From Cruorifilaria tuberocauda (lineage: Eukaryota; Nematoda; Chromadorea; Rhabditida; Onchocercidae): a stretch of 64,000 nt of DNA. Every line of letters starts with the position of its first letter. The stretch's first letter is position 1. The notes beneath the pieces are model-generated. The model made no database searches and was not told the DNA's origin. It saw nothing but the letters and a program-made list of their open reading frames with translations. The position numbers and the translations under genes are program-made. Where the stretch lies: assembly GCA_013365365.1 (NCBI GenBank), contig JABVXU010000098.1:1-64000 (forward strand). The letters are read 5' to 3'. Positions 28,955 to 41,888 of the stretch are shown here, in pieces.

Positions 28955-30308
28955 CTAATAGAAGTATGGAACCTCAACTAGCTTGTTGTCGATTCGTCTG
29001 CCGCAAGGACGTAGACTCTCGAGTGCACACTGACTACACTTTTCCCATTTAGATTCCTGAATTACAGATGGAAAATGAGACGAAGTCGTGTCACAAAGGT
29101 TTTCATTTGTGACAAAGACAACTTACACCAACTCGTTTTTTCAGTTTTACTTCGCAATTGCCTCTAAGCTTTGTATGTATTTCAAAACGTACTTCTGAAA
29201 TAAGTGTATATAAGCTAGAGAAATACCTGTCCCACACTTATTCTTCAGTTTATCCAAGAATTAATCTCATTATCAGCAATCATAACTATTCCTACCTTCG
29301 TATGGGAAGATATTTTTCATATGCTCGATATATGATCCACGTTGTAATGCAAAAATTGTTTGTTGAAACTGTCGTTTCATAACAAGTGCTTCACTTGTCA
29401 ACACGTCCCTGAAATAATGAATGTTAAAGAAATGTCAGGTGATCACCATTGATTCTCTATTTCAGCAGTAAGAAACAAGTTTAAAAAACAGTCATATTTT
29501 CTTTCATATTCTAGAATGAAGCAGAGAAGTCATATAGACCTGAGGCGAGGATGCTGTATTTCCATAATAATTATTACGACCTCCATCAACACTTTGTTAT
29601 CCTTATCAAGGATGCATGCCGCAAAATGGGATAGTTCATCGAACTTTATCCAACGATGAATTGTTTGTAATGCACTGCTCACATAATCTAGCACTTCCTT
29701 CACTGTACATTTCTAAAATTTAAAAACAAGAACAAACAGAACCAACCGAATCAACGATCACTTTTGAAAACAGTCATTTCAAAATAATGGAAAATTCTTG
29801 AAAAGCTGGTTGATTTCTAACTGTAGAGGCCGCAAAATGCACGACTTATGGAGAATTTTCGACGTCTTGAATAGAGAGACACAAACTGATCCGTGAGTGG
29901 ACACTTACATGAATTAAAATATCTCCATAACTGGCAGTAACAAACATATCAGTCGGATATCCACTATAATTGAAAAGCACTGTATGGGAAATAATTTCTA
30001 AGAATTCGATAAGCACATCAGCTAATGCTGTAAATATTGTATATATTGACTACCTTTTTTCAGTTTTTTCCACGCAATTAAATCCTAAGTATAAAATTTA
30101 TTTTCTCCCGATTATAAAATGGATGTTTTACAAGTTTCCATAGTAACCACTTACTTGAAAGAGAACACGGTTTGTGTAACATATTTCGTTAATAAACAAG
30201 GCACTGCGTTAAAATCCGCTAATAGAACGAACATATGTCCAAGCACCTACCTTTGCGACCGTTGAAACCTTTTCGACCGATTTTAACAATCTGGACGCTT
30301 TTTCCCAT
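28955..30308 (-). CDS. MAD2L2: REV7/MAD2L2-type HORMA protein
   Basis: Six exons with matching phases: 30251-30308, 29909-30027, 29540-29712, 29296-29408, 29127-29194, 28955-29056. They encode 210 aa; human REV7 has 211. The start ALADVLIEFLEIISHTVLF matches the HORMA opening of REV7 (VADVLCEFLEV). CTVKEVLDYV and LQTIHRWI match the next helix. The core strand AACILDKDNKVLMEVV fits REV7's VVVILDKEHRPVEKFVFE, and IQHPRLRDVL its ITQPPLL segment. VRFEIHTKL matches TVLVHTRE. REV7 is the HORMA adaptor of translesion polymerase zeta (it binds REV3 and REV1) and of shieldin in vertebrates, and can inhibit APC/C-Cdh1. The C-terminal seatbelt region (ESKWEKCSQCALESLRPCG to EVPYFY) is diverged and has extra cysteines. 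HORMA relatives MAD2 and HIM-3 are less likely because the opening and length fit REV7 best. Confidence 0.86.
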
Positions 30309-32934
30309 TAAGTTAGCAGCAGTTAGGTAAATCCAAACTGCCCGATACTTTCCGACTTGAACAAAATATAGAATTCTTCATAAGTTCTGCCTATCTGTAA
30401 TGTTATCTAACTAGAAGATCTGGCAGATTCCATAAAGCGATTAACATCACCAGCACCGCCCATCATTCCGACCAGATCTCAATGAAAATCGTCTCGGTAC
30501 ATCGCTTAATAACAATGTGTGGAGTAAAATTTTAATACATCGAAAGAATTGCTAATATTTAAATTCGCCCTGCGGGTAAATGGTACTACCGGCCACTTTA
30601 TACGTATTTCAGAAATACCGTGCTAGTCTGATCGTAATCCATCCGAATCCTATTGCCGTTGCTCACATATCCATCCATTACTATTTTCAGGATAAGTTCC
30701 CTATGGAAGTAAAATTACCAATATGCCCTTTCACTTCATTATTTCACGCTACTATACTTCTTATTAGTTTCTGACACTGTTCGCTTATACATTACTGTTT
30801 ATAATTTCCTCAAGACTGTACCAACATAGAAGATGGATGAATGAGGTGCACATAGTACAGTAGGAATGTTGTCCATTTCTCCATTAATGTTATGTAAACA
30901 TCACTATGTCATTTCAAATAAGAATATGAGTTTCAGTATCTCAATGCTGTTTATTAATCATTAATATGAAGGAAATGAAAAAAACACTGGTTAAAAAAGG
31001 TACGGAGATGAGTATTCACGTAGAAGACGAGGTGAAAATGATCTGAACTTAAGGAAGCAAAACGAACCGATCGTACAATCAATTAACGCACGCTGTGGAG
31101 ACACGACATGGTCATGTAACTATGTAACTATGCTTTGCTGTTTACAAAGATATCATTACGATATAACGGACAAACTGTCTGGAAACTGAATGATTTGTAA
31201 TGAAACGAAGGAAGTGATTTCGGATCAATTGGAACAATCAGTAACTCATAGCTATCTCAACTTGCCAAAATATCAGTCGCAGGATTCATTTCAGAGCTTG
31301 GAAGAAAGCAAGGTTTCAATCGACAACTACTATAATGAAAAAAGCTTTTCTATAATGATTCTAAACAGACGATAACAGAGAGTTGCATGCAAACCAACTA
31401 AACTTTTAATACATTACACGAAATCCATCGATGAAATCAATCATTTAATCACAGGTTACACCTGTAGAATATATCATAATTTATGGGTTACATAATCATT
31501 ATTCCCTTGCAGAAAAGCTTTTTCACTATCCCGTTAGAACATAGAAATTGAAATGATGTAAAGGAAATAAGCACATCGCAGGTACGCATACTGTAATCCG
31601 TTTATTGAATTTATGGGAATTGAAAGTAAAACTAAGAAAATAAGGAAGCATTATCATCCAACTAAGAGCATAACTGATGGAATGATAAAGTTCAAAACTT
31701 TTTTGTTTCTCTTTTTTCATGTTCTTCTTCATTAAAAATTAATTAGAAGGACGCGAGAATCTTTTGAAGCTCATAATTAAAGCAGATGTAAAAAAAACAT
31801 TTCATAAACATATTAGAACAAAATTAAGAGAAAAAAAGCACAATAAAGGATGGGATACTGTTAGCTCCAATTTAAAATCTTACCAAATTTTAAGGTGTTA
31901 TTGTCCGAATTGATTTGCAGATATAAAAAATAATTTGTTATTGAAAACAATTTTAGCCACCGCAGAATTTAAAAATATAATAAAGCATTGCGTAAACCGG
32001 GGACGATGAGAAGGAATTTAGAATTTACATTAGAAAAAAAATTTATCTGCACGTTCAAATTTATTAATGAGAAATCAAATCCTTCTCATATCCCGATTCC
32101 GTAACAATAGAAGAAAAATCATTTTCAGAGTCCAAGCTGAATTTCAACACATGTATATATCGAGGACAAGTCGTTGAATTACTGGGTTGGCTGGTTCAGT
32201 TCGGATGATATTATGAATAAGAATAATTGTGCGACATTACCTGAAAAAACATATGAATTAGCACTAATGAAAATTTCAAATTCATCCAAGCAGAACTACC
32301 TAGTCTGAAACTTGAATATTTTTATATATTTCACTAATATGAAATCAAAGCTAAGAAACTATGAAATTACTTCGTAGTCTTTTTCAACAGGCTTCAATGA
32401 AAGCTAAATTATAGTAGTTCCTCTTACAGTAATGATAGGTAAGAAGCATAAGTAAACATTTCATTTGATAAACTACAGTATCTATTTAGTTGAAATAAAC
32501 AAGTTTCACGAACGCAGAAAAAATTCATTTTCTGCAGTAATACGTGAAATGATGAGTAACAGGCAGTAATATCAAACGATGAGAAAAATCTGAAGAAGAA
32601 AACTCTTAAAATAAAAGTTTTTTTCCTTTTGCATTAGTTATTAATGCGGTAAATTTTCAAAGATATATTTATGAAATGTGAATAGCGATATTACACCTAT
32701 GAAATAAAATGTCACCCCAAATTACTTATTCATTAAACAAATAAAATCATACGATTATCAAGTTTACAATATAATACTACTCACTTTTATCCTGTTTTTA
32801 CAAAAAAAATTTCAAAAAAAAAAGCAATACTAATTTAATTGTGAACTTACAACAAAACTAAAATGAAGCCATATTGGCAGAGTTGAAATATTTCGAGATA
32901 GAATTTGTTTTTGCAAATGAATTGGAAATTAAAA
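30309..32934. other. Intergenic region between REV7 and CH-domain genes
   Basis: AT-rich spacer of 2.6 kb between two minus-strand genes. A 61-codon plus-strand frame at 31190-31375 has a fairly ordinary amino-acid mix (VISDQLEQSVTHSYLNLPK) but no supporting context. No RNA gene or transposon was recognised. Confidence 0.4.
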
Positions 32935-33184
32935 TCAGTGCACAGCGAGAGCCGGTGTATCATCTCCCGTATGAATGACAATTTTTTTGCATGCTTCTTC
33001 GTCCATCTGTTTATCTTCAAGAACCTATAAACATGTTGTGATTTTTGAATTTTTAATTAGTGCATTGATTATTTCTAATTGTAATTTAGATCACAATCAT
33101 CAGAACCGATAGCACTGATTTTTTTTTATACTTGTGAAGACGACATTCTTATCATAGTCTTATTTCTGAAGTATGAAATTCAAC

Positions 33185-33233
<49 letters not shown>

Positions 33234-33295
33234 GATGCCTCGTCATCTAATTCGTGACGTGCATGAACGGATTAACGAGATTCCCACTGTCCCTG

Positions 33296-33336
<41 letters not shown>

Positions 33337-36300
33337 CAAACACAGCGGGGAAAGAAGACCCTGTTGAGCTTGATATAAACTCTGTGCACCTGGTAATCAT
33401 ATCACAATGTATTATCATATATCAAGATATTTTTCATTATTTTGTCATTTTAAAATCAATGAACCGTTGCATAAGTAACAGTTCTAAAAACAAAATAAAA
33501 CCTTTTCAACAATAGTTGCCTTTTCTTTTTCCTCCGCTTCTTTTGCAAGTTTTTTCGGTGTCTGCAACAGAAGACATTTTCTATCAATAGACATTTCTAT
33601 TCAAGAAAAAAGAAGAGAAAAATCTTTGGGGACCATTTATGGTGGCACTTGTATCATGTTCATGTACTCATCTTTCATCATACATTCATGAAACAAAAAG
33701 AAGAGTGAGTAATATTTGCAACAATGCTTTTATTGAAGTACGGACCAATTTAATGAATGCGATAATGGAACAAACCTGTACTGGTTGTGCTCGTCTGAAG
33801 AAACTTAAAATTGTTTGAATAATATTTGTTGGTACCACCTGTGAAGCTGCTTGAATGAGTTGCTCGGCATCAATTCCCTAAACTTAACCAAATTAGTTGT
33901 TAATTAGAATCAAATTCCAACAAAAAAAGTTTCCAGTGACCCAGGGATCAACACATTAACAGATGAAATTTTTTAATATGACCTTTTGCTTAAAAACGCC
34001 CTGTGCTTTAAGAGCAAGCTGCATAATCGTATTAAATACTGCCTGATATCCTGCTTTTCCTTTCTCCTGCAGATCAGCGGCAGTAAATATCTGCAAACGA
34101 TTTTTTTTAGGAATTAGATAACAAGGAAACATTATAGATTTGAAATTAGCATGCAAAAAAGCGAAAATATTTGCTCGGTTTTGTCACCTTATTCGAGAAC
34201 TAGTTTAGAGATTTTTTTTCAAAAAAATTAACAAGTTTTACCCGTGGAATTTGAGCAATATAGATCGATATAGCATCTCGGATATATTTATTTCTTAATA
34301 AAAATTTCCTCTAAAAGATGTCTCTTTCGCTCTTAACGATTGATGCGTTGTAAAATTAAAATCCTAACATTTATGCAGTTCTCCATTTTTTCTCTTTTTT
34401 TGGGCTATTGGAGCTAAACGAGCAGAAGAAATTTAATCTATTTTAGTCTTGCAATAGCCAAATAGCTGTTTATATTTAGAATTGCGTGCCAGTCACAGCA
34501 ATTTGGTAGTACGCAGTAGTAGTAGCTCCTTTCGGCGAAAAAAGAAAAAAATTGTGCAGAGTAAGAAGATCGATATCTATAGTCTATTAATATACTGAAG
34601 CCTAATTAGACATGGATAACAGACCAGTCTGGCCATGGCAGCTAAACCCATGAATCATTCTCCACCATTTTGCATATACATAAACATATACCCCATTCAG
34701 GAACAAATAAATAGTTATCAGAAAAAAAAACAAAGATATGATAGCATTGCAGACAATTATTAACTAAGATTTATTTCCCAATCAAATGAACCTTAAAAGG
34801 GGAGATAGTCGCTGCCGCGTATTGAATGGATCATTTGGATAAAATGAAAAGATTGGATGAATCAATTCATCGGTTAAGCATGAATTAATCAATCTCATAC
34901 CATCCTTCATCTCTAAAATGCTCCCCGCATTTCTGCCAAATATTTTTATCATTCTTCGTTGATTTATTGAAGTTTGAAAGATGAAAGTCAAAAAGGTAAG
35001 GAAGACAAAAAGTAGCTGGTTCTATATCACATATTAAATTCATATCATATTTGCTTAGATATTAAGCTAAGTCAGCAGATGAACAGTAATCTAACTAATT
35101 TATCAAACTTTTTACAGAACACACATAGATATACACAATTTAATTTTACTAAATTTCATTCCATTCAAAAAGATCGATCATTTACCTCATCCCTTTGCAC
35201 TATAACCATAATTGTTTATTTGTTTATAACTGCTTATAATTGCACTATTTTTCTTGCCCTTTAATCTCTTATAAAAAAGCAATAACTGCATATTGCTTTA
35301 TAATGACGACATCAAAATCGCTTGGTTATTTAAGAGAGGCAGAGAGGAAGAGAGAGAGAGAGAGATCTAATATTATACATTGCTGATAAACTTTATGTTT
35401 CAATAAATCTCTTTGAAGATATCTTACCCAAAATATCTCAGACTATCATTCTAACTTAATTTAATCAAAAATTAAACTGACGATCATTTTAACCAGCTAA
35501 CCGTCATTTGCAAATACAAAAAATATTTAAGATCATGTTCTCAAAAACTTTCATATAATTCTAATAAACTTAAGATTGTAGCGCTTCAATCTTGTTAAAG
35601 AAAGCAGAGAAATGTAATAATAATAATGATAATAATAATAATAATAATAAATAAAATATTTCATTTCTTCTTTTCTTCCATTTTTATCAAAATTTCATCA
35701 TTTCAGCGTAATACTCAGTAATATATATCAGGAAGATCTAAGAATGGTACTCCTATCAATAAATGCTTTCACCTATCTTACCGCTACTTCTTATATCCTC
35801 CAATTTTCGTTTTCGTCAGTTGCTTCTTTCTTCACAGAACAAACAAAGGAATCTTTTAATTGCGCGAAATCGCACGCAATTTAGAATTTCCACAGTTGTT
35901 TCAAAGCGATTGGGATGATTTTACAGCAGTAATACTCCTATTAGCTTTTATCTGTCAAACAAAAGAAAGACCGAGCTTAATGCTTTTGATGGATTGATCA
36001 CAAATTGATCCATTCCAATCCTCTTAGATTATTGTTAAAAAGTATTAGAAATATGATCCTTCGAGATTGACAATCATCTGGTGGCTGATAAGTACGTGCC
36101 CAAAAAAGATACACACAAATAGTCTCATGAAACTTAGAAGTGACATCAAAATAAGTTATTGATGAATAAAAGTAATTGAAGGATAGACAAATAGTAACCT
36201 GCTCCTCAGATAAACCTGCTTTTTCTTTAACAAAATTGATGAAAGCATTGATGTTAGATGCTTGATTAGTCTTGTCTTTAGCCGCCTCTCCTTCATGAAT

Positions 36301-37450
36301 CGTTTCAATGGCGCCCGGTTGAAGCCGATTTGCTAATTTCGCCAATAGTGAACCATCTCGAAGGAACGACAAAAACTGCTTCTTTGTAACAGCATCACTT
36401 TTGCCAGGTAACATTTTCCGTTTGTCTTCTTCCTCAATTGCCAATTGCTGAACCCAGTCCAACAATCGATAATTTACCTGTAAATTACGATACGTTTTCA
36501 ATTAATAAATTGGTTAGAATTTGCAATACCGTGCCTTTCATAATGCTATTAATCGTAAATAAAACATGGTAAATATAAAGGAGCTCTATAAAATTCGACC
36601 AGATGCCCATAAATTGAAAATATTAATAAATTCAAAGTCACTTATGCTTGGAGTTGGTCGAAGACTGTAATAGATAATATTTTTATCTGTTTGAAATTCT
36701 CCACTGAACTTCACCATATGTTAAATTAGAAGATAATTAATTATTATTAAATTTTGATATTCTCGAAATTCTAACAATTAGATGAAAACCGAGCTACTTA
36801 AAATGGTCAACACTAGAAGATAAAAAACTTTCTTTTATAAAAGAAGGCTGATACCTTGTGAACAGCACCGGGAATTAGTGAATTCACCCAACCAATAGGA
36901 TCTTCTCGTGGATCCTTCCGTGGTTCCGGTGCTTTCTCCTTTGCTTCAACTCCCTTTGGTTCAACAGTATCCGAGTTCTTCACATCAGCATCAACAGCAG
37001 GTATATCTTCATTAGGATTTACTGATACTAGTACTTTGTTTTCTCCCATTGGTGAATTTGTTTTTGCAGCCTGAAACGGTAATTTGGAAGTAATTTCATC
37101 TACAAATGAAAATAGTAAAATGAAGCATAATATCTAATATTTTGTTCACCCAAACTTATTCTTTATTCGTTACGCTAAACCATATGAGTTGAACTTCCAA
37201 CATAACATCCTTATTCTAAAATTTGAGCACTTTCGAAACTTCTTCCAACAAGGGAAGTAGCGTGTGATGTGGCGCTTAATGCAACGAGTGGATAATTATC
37301 AGTAAAGAAATTCTTACGAACATATATAGACTACAACAGTCAAAAAATCGCCAGTCTGTATTTGAATTCGATGAAATGAAGATGAATGAAAGGAACAAAA
37401 AAAAACACCTCGTCAATGGCAGTAATAACTTTCGTTTCAGTTTCCGTCAT
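32935..37450 (-). CDS. Single calponin-homology (CH) domain protein, transgelin/calponin-like
   Basis: Seven exons, all phase 0, encode 298 aa: 37409-37450, 36855-37070, 36199-36477, 33983-34090, 33776-33877, 33502-33561, 32935-33024. Start is ATG at 37450 ([14 protein letters not shown]). The first 85 or so residues are acidic, Pro/Lys-rich and probably disordered. The CH domain covers about residues 88-215: [66 protein letters not shown]. This is the type 3 CH pattern of calponin, transgelin and related actin-associated proteins. No calponin (CLIK) repeat follows. The C-terminus has a short Lys/Glu helix ([20 protein letters not shown]) and ends DTPALAVH. A cytoskeletal role is inferred from the domain only. 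The sixth intron (33025-33501) contains a 28S rRNA fragment. Confidence 0.9.
33186..33373 (+). pseudogene. 28S rRNA fragment inserted in an intron
   Basis: These 188 bp are a near-exact copy of the most conserved part of eukaryotic large-subunit rRNA: taactatgactctcttaagg at 33208-33227, cgtcatctaatt, gattaacgagattcccactg, tatctagcgaaaccacagcc, and ggggaaagaagaccctgttg near the end. It lies antisense to the host gene, within intron 33025-33501, and stops abruptly at both ends in AT-rich DNA. It is far too short to be a functional rRNA gene. A few differences from the universal consensus (for example agatgcctcg where most eukaryotes have aaatgcctcg, from memory) suggest some decay or lineage variation. 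Confidence 0.93.
35341..35366. repeat. (AG)n simple repeat
   Basis: Purine dinucleotide tract in the long intron of the CH-domain gene. Confidence 0.85.
35616..35655. repeat. (AAT)n simple repeat
   Basis: Trinucleotide tract with one G interruption in the long intron of the CH-domain gene. Confidence 0.85.
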
Positions 37451-40400
37451 TACAGATGATGGAATGTTACAATTGACAAACAATGCCTGATTAGGCTCTA
37501 AACCACACAAGTATAGTACTTTGACGTTCGATATCAAATGAATGTGTCAGGAAATACAAAAAGCGAAATGGTCTATGTTTGTAAAACGGAATTTGAAACT
37601 CTCAAAATGTAATTCTTTCCTGCAAAGAAAAACAAATTCTCACAGTGTTGACGAAGGAATAAAAACATTAATATTGCGAAATTGGCCAAAGTTGAATGGA
37701 AAGAAAACAGAGAACCATCATATGAGCAGTAATACATGCAAAATATTGTCCAAGCAGAGATAACAAAGATAAGTGAAAGTTAACTCGCTCGTTCAGATGA
37801 TAAAAGTGATAAGAGAAGCTTGTACATGACAAATTTTTGAAACAAAAAATTTCGATAGAAGTTGAGAATGTTTACAACTTGTAGACGTTTCATAAATGAT
37901 TTAAAGTGACATGAATGAACGAATCCACGTTAAAACAGAAAAAGAATTCAGTGATAATTGTTGGACAATATAAAATTATAAGTTATAATAGCGAGTGATA
38001 GCGCAAATTGTTTCTTTAAATAAACAATGATAACAGAGTGGATTTCATTCCGGATATCATTTGGTGAATGGAATGCTAAAATAATTGATGATCCTGATGA
38101 AATGATCTAATTTTAACTATAACCATTCTATTGTTTCAAGCATCATAAGTTCATGAATGAAATGGAAATGATATGAGTATCTTTCTCTCTTGGTTTTTTC
38201 AGAGGTATATGAAATTTCCATTTGAAACATCAGAGAAGAGAGATCGGTGAATGTACTTCCGGAAAATATGATATTTCAAGTTCGCAAAGAATCATGAATT
38301 CTATGCAGTAATAGAAATTTTGAAGAGAAAATTAATGAATGTAATATTATCATATCTAAGAGAGATTCATATTTGACTCACTGCGATTGAGAATATTAAA
38401 TGTTAACTTATTTATTTTCCTTATTTATTCAAAAATTATAAATATAATAATTTCGAGGATAGCTGACAGGAAAGAGATCGTAACAGTGGAAAAGAATTCG
38501 ATAAGTAGAGAAAAGAACGCAAATATCAATAATGCGAAGCAAATTATGCTACTAATTCGATAATTGCTTAAATATGCCATATATCAACATTAGTAATTTG
38601 TAATTCCAACTTCTCAAGTAACAATGGTAATATGAAGAGTGGTAGTAAATGATTCCTAAGAATTATTACTTGGTAAGAGCGTATTATTTATTCATTAACT
38701 ACACTTTACTTGATTGAAAAAGTCCATCACTGCCAACTAATCTCACCTTCAATTAAACTAAACTATTCATTTCCATTGAATGTTATGATTGAAAGAATAT
38801 TTAAGGAGTAAATCTGCCGAAGGTTAATAATAATGGCGAAAATATACATATAGGAGTTAATTATCGATTATAGTTTACCAATATACAGACTGAGAGAATG
38901 CTGTGACAATTGTTAAGCTTCTACTGCAACTACTACTACTACTACCACTACTACAATTGTATAAACATAAAGTACCTTGGAGAAATCCTCTCTAATGAGT
39001 TTACTAACATAATTAAAGACTACTGATCTCTATTTCGTCAACGGAGAGAAGTTATGTTTACACAGCATTCTACAACAATGTAAAGCATCATTCTGAATGC
39101 TACTCATATTACTTCATTTGTTCCTTCCAGAAAACGAATATAGAAATTATAATTAATAAGAAACTAGGTTCAATTCAATTCATAAAATCGATCTATGAAT
39201 TGACGACATGGATATCCTGATTGCAATAAGGAAATAAATATTACATTTTATCATTTTATCAGTTAACTGTTAGTATTCATAAAATACGAAGAATTGTAAT
39301 CACTTCTATCCCACCTCTAATGTAACAATCACTTCCTCCATCATTCCAAAAGGAACTCCTAAAATTACAAAAATGAAATCGTTAAAAAAAAAGTTATTCT
39401 ATCCGTTATATGTCTAATTTATTTTTCCGTAATTATGAACTGATTTGTGGTAGGAAATGATAAAGAGGTCGTTCACTTACAATACACATGATATTTTGCT
39501 TCCTATAATCATAGGACTAATCAAATCTTATTCATCTTTTTTTGGTCGCTCGAGAAGGATTCAATAGATAGCAGTTTCCTCTTTAAGTAAACCTATAATG
39601 CCGGAATTACGAAGCCGTAAGTATCACTAGATACTATCATCGCTCATCGACGACAGTGATATAAATCAAAGCACTATATCATTTGGAAAAACTTTACGAT
39701 CATCTGCAAACAAACAAGAATTTTCTGTTCTTCTGTAAAAGTGCATTCTTCATAAAAATCTTAGAACAAAAATCCTTCCAACTGATCATAATTTTCTTCC
39801 GCGAATTCAAATGTTGCGTCACTGTGACAAATATTTACTACTGTAAAATAGTAAACATTGAAGAGTAGATTAACAAAAAAATAATAATAATTAGAAGATA
39901 AAAGGGAAGATGAATATGCGATTATGTGAACAATAAGAGTAACTAGTCAGTATGATAAACAAACTGATTCATTGGTGTTACCAGGAAGAGCTTCTCTCTT
40001 ATCAGATGGACAGTTACTGATTCACCATGATGAGTCATCACCACTGGCGGAACTTTCTCTATTTCTGATAAAGAATTTCACCCTCTCTCAGAAATGGAAG
40101 AAGACAAGAGTAGGTGTGTGTTACTCAAACGATAGCAATTAAGCAACTCCTTCTGATACTTCACAAATGAACCAATCGATCACTCAGAATGATAAATCAC
40201 CGCAATATGGACGATGTTGGAATGGATGATTCATCATTCGCCGAAATTTCGTATAAACTTTCTAAATGAAAAACAGTATTAGATAGTTAATAATTGATTA
40301 GGAGTGATCCGATTATATCAGTTTCCCATGAACTGGAGAAAAAATGAGAAGGTAGAAGACCTGCAACAAGCAGCTGAGCGTGCAATGCACGCAACGATCG

Positions 40401-41311
40401 TATAAACTAAATGCAACTTTCTTTTCTACTTGCGAAACAAATCGCAATTCTGGTGAAGAGTGAAGGTACTGTAATGTATGATTACATCGTCAGCAGCACA
40501 TTGTGACAGCATTATCGCTCTTGACCACTAATGGGAAGTGATGAAACAATGACTGGTAGCACTTCGGTTCCATCGGTAACCGATTCCTTCAGAAGCATGC
40601 AATAGTGGTAGGACAGAGACCGACCAGCAGTGACATGGTGCTGATGACTCATCAACGATCTGACAAATGATAGTAATGTGATAATGGGGAGGGATGAGGG
40701 AGAAGGGAGATGGAAGTTGAAGAAATAAAACAGGTGGAGAGAGAGAAGAATGATACATATCGTGCATGGATAATTTGCATGCAATATGAAGACATCTTCT
40801 GGTCAGCTTCAAATCATTTGTGCTGGGATGGAAATAACGAGAGATCCCTTAGCTTATTCCCGTGGGAAGCAAAATTCTCTCTCCATGGTTCAGTTGCCCC
40901 GTCCAAACATACAACACTGATACTGTCAGCTATTAAGGCAATTGAGGGATAAGAATATCATTACAACTATACACATCCTTTACTGGCTGCATGAAAGATG
41001 AGATGAGGTGTTCGCTGCAGCTTAAAGTGAAATAGAGACGGGTGACTCATCGAGAAACATGAACAAAGGTGAACAATGAGGGAAAAGGTCTATGATACTG
41101 CGGGATGTTATGTCGAGTGATTACCGCTCTCTCATTTCAAGCGGAATGGTACGAACAGGTTCGAACCACACAGGCTAAAGTTCTCCTCCCTAACAATCAC
41201 AGAACTCCATGGATGTAGACGAATTTTGGCTTAAACTGAAATAGGCGTGAATGGAACGAGCATTGCGAGGAAGAGCCATCTATCTCTCGGCTGAGAACCT
41301 CAGGGATAGGT

Positions 41312-41349
41312 GGGAGAGGGAGAGGGAGAGGGAGAGGGAAGGAGAGGGT
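41312..41349 (+). repeat. (GGGAGA)n purine tract, potential G-quadruplex
   Basis: Five tandem GGGAGA-like units followed by GGGAAGGAGAGGG. G runs of three separated by three bases meet the usual G-quadruplex pattern (four or more G3 runs with loops of 1-7). Confidence 0.8.
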
Positions 41350-41850
41350 AATTGCAGCAGGGAACCGAGCCATCCCTTCCCACTGATACCACGAGATCGG
41401 TCGAAGTCGATCCCCTGACCGTTTTCTCCCCTCCTCTCCTCCATCTGACCATCCCACTGTCCATTCTTTGCTCGCTGGGTCGCTGCCTGTCACTCCATCT
41501 CTTCTGTCCCAACACATTCACTTGGGCCGGTCGACCTCCAACCGGGAAGGGGCAGTGGAAGGGGGAGGAGAAGGGGTTTCGATGACTCCACTCAAGGAAT
41601 CCAGGATTGCCATCCATCGACAAACAGAGGGGAAATGAATCTTCAATTGCAGTGTCCACTTCGGCCTATCCCTCCTCAGCTTAGCAACGAGGAATCTGTT
41701 AGCAGCTATTGGTTTCAGCCTATCCATCAGTCTATCAATCCATCTTACCAACTATCTCTTTGGATATCTTTTCACCTCACTTACCGATGTCCACTGATAC
41801 ATATATTGGAAGAGGGTTCATTCAATGTAACCACAACCTTTTACTCATTC

Positions 41851-41888
41851 CTCTTTTCTCTCTCTCTCTTCCTCTCTCTCTCTCCTCC
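41851..41888. repeat. (TC)n simple repeat
   Basis: Polypyrimidine CT tract with short interruptions, about 500 bp after the GGGAGA tract. Confidence 0.85.

Larger units (their letters stand above)
34091..36198 (-). other. Long intron of the CH-domain gene
   Basis: Intron of 2.1 kb interrupting the CH domain coding sequence. It contains an (AG)n tract at 35341-35366 and an (AAT)n tract at about 35616-35655. No nested gene was found. Confidence 0.5.

Noticed and set aside
33333..33515. 60-codon plus-strand ORF
   Set aside because: It starts inside the 28S rRNA fragment and runs into intron sequence; not a gene.
41155..41180. tRNA-like B-box (ggttcgaacc)
   Set aside because: No acceptor stem, D-arm or A-box can be placed around it.
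41197..41751. Overlapping ORFs of 77-119 codons on both strands
   Set aside because: They arise from a GC-rich, stop-poor patch; composition is Pro/Ser/Arg-rich and no frame is favoured.
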